Positions 9,409-16,660 of a stretch of 43,729 bases of DNA are shown piece by piece. The notes below the pieces were generated by a model that saw nothing but the letters and a program-made list of their open reading frames with translations, searched no databases and was not told the origin of the DNA. Positions within the stretch are counted from its first letter, which is position 1. Each line of letters opens with the position of its first letter. Made by a program: the position numbers and the translations under genes. The stretch is taken from assembly GCA_024645065.1 (NCBI GenBank), contig JAHEGP010000001.1, positions 1 through 43,729 of the forward strand. The letters run 5' to 3'. This stretch comes from Cellvibrionales bacterium. GTDB taxonomy: Bacteria; Pseudomonadota; Gammaproteobacteria; Pseudomonadales; JAHEGP01.

Positions 9409-9903
9409 TCAAGCCTGTATCTCCCCTGCGGCGAACCGGGCGCAGGTATGTCGGTCGGCTCCCGGTCCGGCCTTCACTCTCAGGTCATCGGGTTCCACCG
9501 TTATCCCCCGGGTGTCCTGCAACGTCAGCTTGGCAAGCTCGGCGCCATTTTTTGCGTTGTACAAAACCACCGGCGCCCCGCTCCTGGCATTCAGCCAATC
9601 ATCCCCCCACTGCATCAGCGCAATCAGCACCGTGTGCAAAGCACTGCCCTTGGGCGTCAGCCGATACTCAACCCGGCGCACCTTCTTCTCTGACTCGACC
9701 CTGACCAGCACGCCATGCTCCTGCAGCGATTTCAGGCGCTTGGATAGAATCCCCTTCGATATCTCCAGATTGGTCTGGAACTGATCAAAGTGACACGTGC
9801 CCCGCATCGCCTCGAGCACGATCAGAATGCTCCACCAATCGCCGATAACGTCCATCGCCCGGGCAACCGAACAATTCTTCGACTCGAAACACACCCGCTC
9901 CAT
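9409..9903 (-). CDS. HxlR-family winged-helix transcriptional regulator
   Basis: A 164-residue HxlR/DUF24 regulator, binding DNA as a dimer. The signature run is visible: ARAMDVIGDWWSILIVLEAM at the N terminus, FDQFQTNLEISKGILSKRLKSL as recognition helix region, and VEYRLTPKGSAL in the wing. Cys5 and Cys11 lie just before the first helix, where several HxlR members (YodB/QorR type) carry a redox or quinone-sensing Cys, so electrophile sensing is plausible but unproven. The C-terminal extension of about 50 residues (from APVVLYNAKNG) is common in proteobacterial members. A strong GGGAGG ribosome site lies at 9908-9913. Palindromes upstream fit autoregulation, and the SMP-30-like gene follows on the same strand. 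Confidence 0.9.
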   Translation of the reverse strand: MERVCFESKNCSVARAMDVIGDWWSILIVLEAMRGTCHFDQFQTNLEISKGILSKRLKSLQEHGVLVRVESEKKVRRVEYRLTPKGSALHTVLIALMQWGDDWLNARSGAPVVLYNAKNGAELAKLTLQDTRGITVEPDDLRVKAGPGADRHTCARFAAGEIQA

Positions 9904-9938
9904 GTTTTCCTCCCTGCTGCATTTTTTTCGAAAAAGAC

Positions 9939-9968
9939 TTGACAGGTACTATAATCGAACCTTAGTAT
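9939..9968 (+). promoter_or_regulatory. Candidate plus-strand promoter facing away from hxlR
   Basis: Perfect -35 TTGACA (9939-9944) and TAGTAT (9963-9968, four of six) with an 18-base spacer. The spacer contains O1 and O2 lies just downstream, so HxlR could control this promoter too. It would transcribe toward the small membrane ORF at 10207 with a leader of over 200 bases. Confidence 0.4.
9945..9961. promoter_or_regulatory. Putative HxlR operator O1
   Basis: GGTACTATAATCGAACC, an imperfect 17-bp palindrome of the kind bound by HxlR/YodB-type dimers (TACT...AGTA-like arms). It covers the hxlR -10 box and is exactly the first 17 bases after a perfect TTGACA on the plus strand. Its centre is 33 bases from that of O2, about three helical turns, so both sites would lie on the same DNA face. 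Confidence 0.55.
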
Positions 9969-9976
9969 CAGCGCAA
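9948..9976 (-). promoter_or_regulatory. hxlR promoter
   Basis: Minus strand: -35 TTGCGC (9971-9976), 17-base spacer, -10 TATAGT (9948-9953), followed by a leader of about 40 bases and the GGGAGG ribosome site. The -10 lies inside O1, and the -35 sits directly beside O2, a layout expected for negative autoregulation. Confidence 0.5.
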
Positions 9977-9977
9977 C

Positions 9978-9994
9978 GGTTCTATTTTAGAACC
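9978..9994. promoter_or_regulatory. Putative HxlR operator O2
   Basis: GGTTCTATTTTAGAACC, a perfect 7+3+7 palindrome immediately upstream of the hxlR -35 box. Arms and TTT centre resemble O3 and the general HxlR-type site. Confidence 0.6.
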
Positions 9995-10070
9995 TTTACG
10001 GAACGGACTACGGCAGGACCAGGCCAATTGTGATACCGAGTAGTCCAGAGCCATTAAGCTCCCGTATTTA

Positions 10071-10087
10071 TGTTACTTTTAGTAACA
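10071..10087. promoter_or_regulatory. Putative HxlR-type operator O3
   Basis: TGTTACTTTTAGTAACA, a perfect 7+3+7 palindrome with the same 17-bp length and TTT centre as O2, lying 120 bases before the small ORF. Same-regulator binding is inferred from similarity; another dimeric regulator is possible. Confidence 0.45.
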
Positions 10088-10206
10088 CAATGGCAACAAT
10101 CTTCAGCTAGGTTATTACTATCTGAAACAAACGGAAGGCCGGCACCATCGACCTGCCCTGTGAAGCGGAAGCGAAAACTTCCGGATTAGACAATCAGGAG
10201 TCTGTT

Positions 10207-10404
10207 ATGGAACTTTCAATCGTACTTATCGCCGTGGTTTTTCTGCTACCGTTCGCCCTGGGGTTTACCCTGCTCGGCGCAATGGCAGTCGATTCAGGTT
10301 GGGCATCACGACCGGCCATCACCCCGGAAAAGCCGACTCGTGCCGCCGACGCCACCGCTAGAGATCGTGGCAGCGACGAGCTGGGCCACTGTGTACCGGC
10401 TTGA
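10207..10404 (+). CDS. Small single-pass membrane protein, 65 aa
   Basis: Not a family I recognise. A good AGGAG ribosome site lies 8 bases before ATG 10207. The first 30 residues form a strong membrane helix (ELSIVLIAVVFLLPFALGFT then LLGAMAVDSG), followed by a short polar tail rich in Arg, Ala and Asp. The tail looks non-conserved and its last 15 residues could come from a frameshift or simple read-out into non-coding DNA. The gene lies downstream of the operator array and a candidate plus-strand promoter, so it may be regulated together with hxlR. No other gene follows on the same strand before the convergent nitroreductase. Confidence 0.5.
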   Translation: MELSIVLIAVVFLLPFALGFTLLGAMAVDSGWASRPAITPEKPTRAADATARDRGSDELGHCVPA

Positions 10405-10467
10405 CGGGATGGCGTCGCCTCCCAATTGCAACGGATACACCATCAATGACGGCCTGTCTGGCCTGCA

Positions 10468-10500
10468 ACGCTTCGCCACCCCGCGAGGGCGGCGAAGCGT
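10468..10500. repeat. Perfect 10-bp inverted repeat, possible hairpin terminator
   Basis: ACGCTTCGCC (10468-10477) and GGCGAAGCGT (10491-10500) pair around a 13-base loop. It lies in the gap between two convergent genes, the small membrane ORF and the nitroreductase. Neither side has a T-run, so it is a weak candidate for intrinsic termination; it could instead protect transcript ends. Confidence 0.5.
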
Positions 10501-10610
10501 CGGGCCAGCATGTCGTCCGGCTCGGCTGCCCTCCCCTCTTGTTTTCTGGCGACCGCCCGCCATCCCCACGACCTGGTAGCTCCAGCAGCAAGCAGGGCAA
10601 AACCCTGATA

Positions 10611-11288
10611 TCAATCCAGAAAGTGAGTCGTCTGCTGCAGCGCGGCGCGCTCGACCCGGCAATCGTTTGCGGGCTCGTTTTGATCTTCATAACCAAAGGA
10701 AATGCCAAACAACAATTTGTAGTGGGGGTCGACGCCCAGCACGTCGCGCACCAGTTTGGCATTGAAGCTCAGCGCCGTTTGCGGGCAACTGGCCAGCCCG
10801 AACGCGGTGAAGCCCAGCATCAGGGTTTGCGCATACATCCCCAGGTCGGCCGCTTCGCGCATCCCGAAGTCCTCACGCAAAAACAGGAATACGGCATGGG
10901 GCGCCCCAAAAAACTCGAAGTTGCGGGCAAAGGCAGCGGTGCGGGCATCCCGGTCGGAGCGCTCGATGCCCATGGCGTTGTAGAGCCGGGCGGCGGCGTC
11001 ATATTGGCGCTCCTTGTAAGCGCCGTCATATTTGCCGCTGTATTCAAAGTCCATGCTGTAATCACCCGCCATCAGCGCCTGGGGCAGGCGTTCGCGCAAG
11101 GTCTCGATGGTGTTACCGGAAACAACATAGCTGTCCCAGGGCTGGGTGTTGCAGTTTGACGGCGCCCGACCGGCAAGGGAGAAAATCCGCTCCAGGGTTT
11201 TGCGGGGAACCACCTGGTCGGTAAAACCGCGCACAGAGCGGCGCTGGCGAACGATCTGCTCGAACGCCGCACTCAATTGTTCAGACAT
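10611..11288 (-). CDS. Nitroreductase-family FMN oxidoreductase
   Basis: A 225-residue flavoprotein of the nitroreductase family, which uses FMN and NAD(P)H to reduce nitro compounds, quinones or enones in the cytoplasm as a homodimer. The FMN phosphate-binding motif RQRRSVRGFTDQVV is near residue 15, APSNCNTQPWDSYVV (about 42-56) marks the second FMN contact, and the C-terminal FGISFGYED is the usual closing motif. The substrate cannot be told. It lies 228 bases downstream of the globin gene on the same strand, and its 3' end converges on the small membrane ORF. A link with quinone- or nitro-stress sensed by the nearby HxlR regulator is attractive but only inferred. Confidence 0.9.
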   Translation of the reverse strand: MSEQLSAAFEQIVRQRRSVRGFTDQVVPRKTLERIFSLAGRAPSNCNTQPWDSYVVSGNTIETLRERLPQALMAGDYSMDFEYSGKYDGAYKERQYDAAARLYNAMGIERSDRDARTAAFARNFEFFGAPHAVFLFLREDFGMREAADLGMYAQTLMLGFTAFGLASCPQTALSFNAKLVRDVLGVDPHYKLLFGISFGYEDQNEPANDCRVERAALQQTTHFLD

Positions 11289-11516
11289 AAGGCCAACCTG
11301 CTGCTCAAAGGGGAACCGTATTATTGCGCCCGGGGCATGACTTTTCCACCGTTGGGTGCCATTGCAGCAAGGTCCTGACGACGAGGCCCTGTGCCGCTTA
11401 CAGCATCGCCGGGTAATCCCCGGGACCCGCTCTGGCCGCTGTGAACTTCTAGCGTATTACGTCTCGATTCGCAGCGAACAGTACCGAAGCCAAAGGCGTG
11501 TCCCGGGCTGCCGCGG

Positions 11517-12041
11517 TTATCCATTGCTCACAGAGTGCAGGGCCAGTTGCATATTGGCGGCTATGCGCCGCGCGAGTTGCATCGCGCGGCGCGCCCTGGG
11601 ACCCGCAAACATTTGCTCGATAGTCGCGCAGAACAGGGCCAACCAGCGTTCAAAATCCTCGGCTTGAAGTTTTCGCCGGGTATGGATTACCCGATGAATG
11701 TCCATGGTATGGCGCTGGTATTTCCGGTCTCCCAGCAACAGCTTTTCCCAATAGCTCGTTATCAGCGGCAGGTGGCGCTGTAAATCAATGCGAGCGACGT
11801 CGAGAAATATGGGCGCCAGTCGCGGATCCCGAAGCAGTCGCGCATAAAATGCGGCTACCATTGCCGCGATGGCTTCGCGACTGTCGAGATCGGGCAGAGC
11901 CCGGGAGTGGACCGCGGTTCGAGGTGAAACCCGACCGCCGCAGTGTAATGGATCGCGTCCTCCGCGGTTCGGACAAGGGGACAGACGGGGTCGCGACGAG
12001 GGCTTGCTAACGCTTGTTGCGTCGCTTCTGTTTTCGCACAT
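11517..12041 (-). CDS. Group III truncated hemoglobin, start overlapping der
   Basis: Globin of the truncated group III type, a small haem protein possibly handling O2 or NO. The core runs from LDSREAIAAMVAAFYARLLR through LAPIFLDVARIDLQRHLPLI and SYWEKLLLGDRKYQRH to MDIHRVIHTRRKL, with the proximal His in the HRVIH segment. The core alone is about 125 residues, but the only in-frame starts are ATG 12041, which adds about 50 unusual residues and overlaps the der end by 35 bases, or an internal Met that would cut the first helix. AAGAG precedes 12041. Either a real N-terminal extension or a start produced by coupling to der is implied. It is the last gene of the der run, 228 bases before the nitroreductase. 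Confidence 0.8.
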   Translation of the reverse strand: MCENRSDATSVSKPSSRPRLSPCPNRGGRDPLHCGGRVSPRTAVHSRALPDLDSREAIAAMVAAFYARLLRDPRLAPIFLDVARIDLQRHLPLITSYWEKLLLGDRKYQRHTMDIHRVIHTRRKLQAEDFERWLALFCATIEQMFAGPRARRAMQLARRIAANMQLALHSVSNG

Positions 12042-13419
12042 GGCTCTTGAGTCGCTCGCGTTTGGCCTGCTGACGTGGCGTCAACGCATTGCGTCGACCG
12101 GCAAAGGGGTTCTCACCGCCACGGAACTCGATTCTGATCGGAGTCCCGAACAGCTTCAACTCGCGCCGAAAAACCTTTTCAAGATAGCGTCGATAACTGT
12201 CTGGCACGGCGTCAAGCTGATTGCCGTGAATCACTATGAGCGGCGGGTTGGCGCCGCCGGGGTGGGCATAGCGCATCTTGATACGCCTGCCGTTCACCAT
12301 CGGCGGCGCATGTTCCTGGACGGCGTCCTGCAATATCCGGGTCAACCTCGGGGTGGAAAGCTCGGTGGTAGCCGCCAGGTAGGCGGCATCGATAGACGAA
12401 TATAAATTACCTACGCCACTGCCGTGCAATGCCGAAATATAATGCACCTTCGCAAAATCGATAAAATGAAGGCGGCGATCTATCTCCTCGCGAATACGAC
12501 GGCGCTGGCTATCATCGAGACCATCCCATTTATTGACCGCGAGCACCAACGCGCGACCGCTGTCAAGCGCATAACCCAGCAGATGCATATCCTGGTCGAC
12601 GATACCTTCACGACCATCCATGACCACGATGACGACATTGGCGTCCTGTACTGCCTGCAGCGCCTTGACGATGGAGAACTTCTCCACCGTGAGACTCACG
12701 TTCTTGCGACGCCGCACCCCAGCGGTATCGATCAGGGTGTAAGCCTTGCCGTCACGCTGGTAATCAATGGCAATACTGTCCCGGGTAGTGCCCGGCTGGT
12801 CGTAAACGACTACCCGCTCCTCGCCCAACAGTCGATTCACCAGGGTTGACTTGCCTACATTGGGGCGGCCGATAATCGCAATCCTGAGCCCCTTGTCCGA
12901 CTGCTGTGAGTCAGTATTTTCGGCAACGGCCTCGAAACCGTCGGTCAGGCCATCGAGCAGGCCGGGAACTCCCCGGCCATGACTGGCGGACGCCGGCCAG
13001 GGGCGACCCAGGCCCAGCTCGTAGAAATCGAGGAGCGCCAACTCCGGGTCCAGGCCATCGATTTTATTGGCCACTAAAAACGTCGTTTTACCGCTCTGGC
13101 GTAAATGGTCAGCGATGCTTCGATCGGCGGCGGCGATCCCGGACCGGGCATCGACCAGCAGCAATACCGCGTCAGCTTCTGCGATGGCCTGCATCGATTG
13201 CGACGCCATGGCCGCGTCTATGCCCTCTTCATTGCCACTGATGCCGCCGGTGTCGATCACGATAAATTCGCGCCCGGCATATTGCCCCTTGCCGTATTTT
13301 CTATCGCGAGTCAGGCCGGCATGGTTTGCCACCAGGGCATCCCGGGACCGGGTGATGCGATTAAAAAGCGTGGACTTGCCGACGTTCGGCCGACCCACCA
13401 GGGCAACTACCGGGAGCAT
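12007..13419 (-). CDS. der: Ribosome biogenesis GTPase Der
   Basis: Essential double-GTPase that helps assemble the 50S subunit. Two G domains are visible: the first P-loop GRPNVGKST near the N terminus with TRDRKYG and DTGG, the second GRPNVGKST at about residue 195 with TTRDSI and DTAG, NKWDG for guanine recognition, and a KH-like C-terminal domain ending in the basic tail RKQKRRNKR. Length 470 fits the family. Start at ATG 13419 (MLPVVALVGRPNVG) lies two bases after the bamB stop with GGAGA upstream; an in-frame Met at 13452 would lie inside bamB. Last core gene of the hisS-yfgM-bamB-der series, an order shared with Pseudomonas and E. coli. Confidence 0.97.
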   Translation of the reverse strand: MLPVVALVGRPNVGKSTLFNRITRSRDALVANHAGLTRDRKYGKGQYAGREFIVIDTGGISGNEEGIDAAMASQSMQAIAEADAVLLLVDARSGIAAADRSIADHLRQSGKTTFLVANKIDGLDPELALLDFYELGLGRPWPASASHGRGVPGLLDGLTDGFEAVAENTDSQQSDKGLRIAIIGRPNVGKSTLVNRLLGEERVVVYDQPGTTRDSIAIDYQRDGKAYTLIDTAGVRRRKNVSLTVEKFSIVKALQAVQDANVVIVVMDGREGIVDQDMHLLGYALDSGRALVLAVNKWDGLDDSQRRRIREEIDRRLHFIDFAKVHYISALHGSGVGNLYSSIDAAYLAATTELSTPRLTRILQDAVQEHAPPMVNGRRIKMRYAHPGGANPPLIVIHGNQLDAVPDSYRRYLEKVFRRELKLFGTPIRIEFRGGENPFAGRRNALTPRQQAKRERLKSHVRKQKRRNKR

Positions 13420-13421
13420 GT

Positions 13422-14612
13422 TCAGTCGTCTCCGTTGCCGCGCAATTGCCACGCGACCAGTTTACCCTTGTTGCCATAGGCATAAATGACATCGCCTCTC
13501 GCCAGCAATGGCGCCCGCACCCCACCGGAGCCGGCCTTGACCCGGGCCACGAACTCGCCGTCGATCTGGTCCATGATATGAACGTAGCCCTCGTAATCTG
13601 CCACTGCGACGTAATTGTTGAAGGCCACCGGAGCCGATAGGCTGCGATAGCCCAGCTGCTCGTTTATCCAGCGAATATTGCCGTCGTCCTGATCCAACGC
13701 CACCAGGGCGCCCTTCTCATCAGCGTAATAAATATTACCGAATCCCTCGGTCAGGCCCACGTGGCTGGAGGCCTCCTGGTACCAGAGCGGGCGCCCGTTG
13801 CCGGGCTCGAAAGCCGCTACGCGCCCCTGGTAGCTAACCGCATACAAGGCGTTGGACAGTAGCAGTGGCCTGCCATCGATATCCACCACCCGCTCGATCT
13901 CGGATTCACCCTGGGGAAGGGCAACCCGCCCTTCCCAGCGCACGATGCCGCTGTCGACATCGAGGGAAACCAGCTTGCCATTCGCCAAACCGGCAAACAC
14001 CACACCGGCCTCTATCACCGGCGCGGAGGTTCCGCGCAGGGTGAGAACCGGCAATTGGCTACCGTATTCCCACATTTTATCGCCGTTGATCGCATTCAAG
14101 CCGACCAGCTTGCCGTTGAAGGTTTGCACGACAACCACATCTCCGTCAGTCGCCGGCGGGGCCAACACCTCGCCACTGACTTGACTCTGCCAGATCTCCT
14201 CACCATCCTCCTGGTAGAGGGCGAAAACCCTGCCACTGGAAGTGCCAACCAGCACGATGCCCTCGGCCGCGCCCACGCCCCCGGTTATCTCGGCGTCGAG
14301 GTCGATATCCCAGAGCTCCTTGCCGCTCATGCGGTCCAGGGCGACAAGGTCACCGTCCGCATCGACGGCAAAGATCATGTCACCGTCGATCGCGGCTTCG
14401 AGACGGTTGAATTTCTTGCCCTGGCCATTGCCTATGTCACGGCTCCAGAGCTTGTCCATCCCGATCGTTGGCTCGAAGTCGACCAGGTCCACTGGTTTGC
14501 TGAGGTCATCTTTCGAGCTGTTCGAACTGCAGGCAATCGAAAAGGCCAGTGCCAGCATCAACAGGGCGCTGCGCAGCCATCTGGCATAGCCCGGGAAAGG
14601 CAACTCGGTCAT
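13422..14612 (-). CDS. bamB: Outer-membrane assembly lipoprotein BamB
   Basis: Lipoprotein subunit of the BAM complex that inserts beta-barrels into the outer membrane. The signal peptide ends in a lipobox (AFSIAC, Cys28 from ATG 14612) and the remaining protein is an eight-bladed PQQ-type propeller: repeated blades such as GDLVALDRMSGKELWDIDL, GRVFALYQEDGEEIWQSQV, GKLVGLNAINGDKMWEYG and GALVALDQDDGNIRWINE are visible. Length 396 is normal. ATG 14612 has GAGAG upstream and starts seven bases after the yfgM stop; ATG 14630 would overlap yfgM by 11 bases. Gene order yfgM-bamB-der is conserved in Gammaproteobacteria. Confidence 0.96.
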   Translation of the reverse strand: MTELPFPGYARWLRSALLMLALAFSIACSSNSSKDDLSKPVDLVDFEPTIGMDKLWSRDIGNGQGKKFNRLEAAIDGDMIFAVDADGDLVALDRMSGKELWDIDLDAEITGGVGAAEGIVLVGTSSGRVFALYQEDGEEIWQSQVSGEVLAPPATDGDVVVVQTFNGKLVGLNAINGDKMWEYGSQLPVLTLRGTSAPVIEAGVVFAGLANGKLVSLDVDSGIVRWEGRVALPQGESEIERVVDIDGRPLLLSNALYAVSYQGRVAAFEPGNGRPLWYQEASSHVGLTEGFGNIYYADEKGALVALDQDDGNIRWINEQLGYRSLSAPVAFNNYVAVADYEGYVHIMDQIDGEFVARVKAGSGGVRAPLLARGDVIYAYGNKGKLVAWQLRGNGDD

Positions 14613-14619
14613 TGCACAA

Positions 14620-15309
14620 TCAGCTCTCATCGTTGGCTAGCCCCGTATCTTTGGCGGTATCCCGGGGCAGTGAATCCAGCTTCATTCGCACCAATGGCAT
14701 AGCGTCCGGGTTGCCGGCACTGCTGGCAAGCGCGCTCTGGTAATCCTGCCGCGCGGCCTCCAGGTCGCCCTGGCTGGTGTGAATGTCACCGCGCAACTCG
14801 TAGTAAATCGCGGCGAACTGACCATAGTCCGCGCTGTTCATTTGCTCCAGCGCACGCTCAGCGTCACCCGCGGCAAACAACACCCGCGCCAGCCTGAGGT
14901 TGGCCAGCTGCTGCAGCTCTGGATCGGGCTTACTTTCCAGCACCCAGCGCAATTGCTCCTGGGCCGCATCGAGGTCTTTCTGATCGACCAACAATTTCGC
15001 CTGCATCAGCGCCGCATAGCGCGCATAGAGCGTGTTCGGGTAGTCCGTTTTCAAGCTGTCCACCAGATGCGATGCGGTGGCGTAGCGAGCATCGCTGGCA
15101 TCCTGCTCCAGTTCCATGGTGACCTGGAGCAATTGCTGGTACTCGGCCGAAGCGCCGGCTTGCTGCTGCTGTTTGTTTTTCTGCCAGGCCTGCCAGCCGA
15201 AATAGACGCCCACCACTACCACAATGGTCAGCAGGGTCGAGGCGCCGTTTTCCTTCCACCAGCGTTTGAGAGCCTCAACCTGTTCGTCTTCTGTGCGATA
15301 AGCGTCCAC
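14620..15309 (-). CDS. yfgM: YfgM-like TPR protein, SecYEG-associated
   Basis: Inner-membrane anchored TPR protein of 229 residues. A short cytoplasmic start (MDAYRTEDEQVEALKRWWKE) is followed by one membrane helix (about 24-42, STLLTIVVVVGVYFGWQAW) and a periplasmic helical repeat domain with paired LxxAxxxLxxA patterns. In E. coli YfgM accompanies PpiD at the Sec translocon and affects periplasmic quality control. The start codon is GTG at 15309, well supported by AGGGAG 8-13 bases upstream. It lies between hisS and bamB with 12- and 7-base gaps, so it is clearly in the same operon. Confidence 0.93.
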   Translation of the reverse strand: MDAYRTEDEQVEALKRWWKENGASTLLTIVVVVGVYFGWQAWQKNKQQQQAGASAEYQQLLQVTMELEQDASDARYATASHLVDSLKTDYPNTLYARYAALMQAKLLVDQKDLDAAQEQLRWVLESKPDPELQQLANLRLARVLFAAGDAERALEQMNSADYGQFAAIYYELRGDIHTSQGDLEAARQDYQSALASSAGNPDAMPLVRMKLDSLPRDTAKDTGLANDES

Positions 15310-15321
15310 ACTTGTCTCCCT

Positions 15322-16614
15322 TTAGTTACTTGCTGCTGCCAGAATCGTCGGCAGGAGTTGAATGAGTTCATCACTAGCCATGGTTTGCTGGCCAAAGGCC
15401 TGTCCCCGCAGCGCCTTCAATGTCAGTGCGCCAGCGCTGGCCTCGTCTTCGCCCAGTATCAGCGCAAAGCTGGCGCCACTTTTATCTGCTTTTTTCATTT
15501 GACTCTTGAAGCTGCCGCCACCGCTGTGCACCAGCAGGCCGACACTCGGCAATGCGTCGCGCAGCACTTCGGCGACGACCAGCGCTTGGCCCTCCAGATT
15601 GTCACCGGCCACCACAAAGTAAATGTCTACCAGCTCACCGAGGCCATCGGGCACTTTCCCGTGCGCCTCGTACAGGAGCACCAGACGCTCGATCCCCAGG
15701 GCAAAACCCACCGCCGGTGTTGGCGCACCGCCCAGTTGCTCCACCAGACTGTCATAGCGACCACCCGCACACACCGTGCCCTGGGCGCCGAGTTTATCGG
15801 TGGTCCACTCAAACACCGTGTGATTGTAGTAATCGAGGCCGCGAACCAGGCGTGGATTCAGCCGGTAGGTGACGCCGGCAGCGTCCAGCAACTGACGCAA
15901 GGTGTCGAAGTGGGCACGCGCCTCGGCGCCGAGGAAATCCTGCAGCGATGGCGCCGCGACGAGCAGTTCCTGTATTGCAGGGTTCTTGCTATCGAGAATG
16001 CGCAGCGGATTTGTCAGCAAGCGGCGCTGGCTATCATCATCCAGTTGCTCGCGATGTTGTTGCAGATAGTCCAGCAAAGCCTGGCGGTAGCGCTGGCGAT
16101 CGACGGCTGAACCCAGGGAGTTCAGCTCCAGGCCAACGGCCTCACCCAGGCCGAGTTCGCGCCACAGGCGCTGGGTCAGCAGCAGGATTTCCGCGTCGAT
16201 CGCCGGGCCAGCGAGACCGAAACATTCGATACCCATCTGGTGGAACTGGCGCTGCCGGCCCTTTTGCGGTCGCTCGTAACGAAACATCGGGCCCTGGTAC
16301 CAGAGCCGCTGCACCTGATTGCGCAAAAGCCCGTGCTGCTCGGCGGCCCGGACACAGCAGGCCGTACCCTCCGGGCGCAGGGTCAGGCTTTCGTTATTGC
16401 GATCGGGAAAGGTGTACATCTCCTTTTCCACGATATCGGTAACCTCGCCTATCGAGCGTTTGAAAAGCTCGGTCTGCTCGACAATCGGAAAGCGTATTTC
16501 GCTGTAACCGTAGCTACCGAAGAGTGCGGCGGCAACGGCTTCCAGCCGCTGCCAAATGGGCGTTTGTGCCGGCAGGATATCGTTCATCCCGCGTACGGCT
16601 CTGATAGTCGACAA
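15322..16614 (-). CDS. hisS: Histidyl-tRNA synthetase, TTG start
   Basis: Class II aminoacyl-tRNA synthetase charging tRNA-His. Motif 2 (MFRYERPQKGRQRQFHQMGIECFG), the His-specific RGLDYYNHTVFEW and motif 3 (GFALGIERL) are all present, followed by the anticodon-binding domain. Length 430 is normal. The conserved N terminus (STIRAVRGMNDILP) requires a TTG start at 16614, since the first ATG would remove the RG segment; GGGA lies 11 bases upstream. It is 46 bases after ispG, within the conserved rodZ-ispG-hisS-yfgM order. Confidence 0.96.
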   Translation of the reverse strand: MSTIRAVRGMNDILPAQTPIWQRLEAVAAALFGSYGYSEIRFPIVEQTELFKRSIGEVTDIVEKEMYTFPDRNNESLTLRPEGTACCVRAAEQHGLLRNQVQRLWYQGPMFRYERPQKGRQRQFHQMGIECFGLAGPAIDAEILLLTQRLWRELGLGEAVGLELNSLGSAVDRQRYRQALLDYLQQHREQLDDDSQRRLLTNPLRILDSKNPAIQELLVAAPSLQDFLGAEARAHFDTLRQLLDAAGVTYRLNPRLVRGLDYYNHTVFEWTTDKLGAQGTVCAGGRYDSLVEQLGGAPTPAVGFALGIERLVLLYEAHGKVPDGLGELVDIYFVVAGDNLEGQALVVAEVLRDALPSVGLLVHSGGGSFKSQMKKADKSGASFALILGEDEASAGALTLKALRGQAFGQQTMASDELIQLLPTILAAASN

Positions 16615-16660
16615 GGTTATTTGTTCCCGGTTAGTTGATTACGGCAGTTGCAACCGCGTC

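Larger units (their letters stand above)
9904..10206. other. Gene-free region with divergent promoters, palindromes and a hairpin
   Basis: This 303-base stretch lies between hxlR (minus) and a small plus-strand ORF. It holds the hxlR promoter, a facing plus-strand promoter candidate, three 17-bp palindromes and, nearer the small ORF, a short hairpin (10166-10183, CGGAAG paired with CTTCCG around a CGAAAA loop). The last 110 bases could form a structured leader, but I could not match it to a known riboswitch. Confidence 0.6.

Noticed and set aside
9939..9955. TTGACA and TATAAT close together on the plus strand
   Set aside because: The spacing is only five bases, so they cannot form one promoter; the TTGACA is better paired with TAGTAT 18 bases on, and the TATA lies in the hxlR -10 region of the other strand.
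14779..16110. 443-codon plus-strand ORF antisense to yfgM and hisS
   Set aside because: Runs through two well-supported genes and the gap between them; the translation has no family features.
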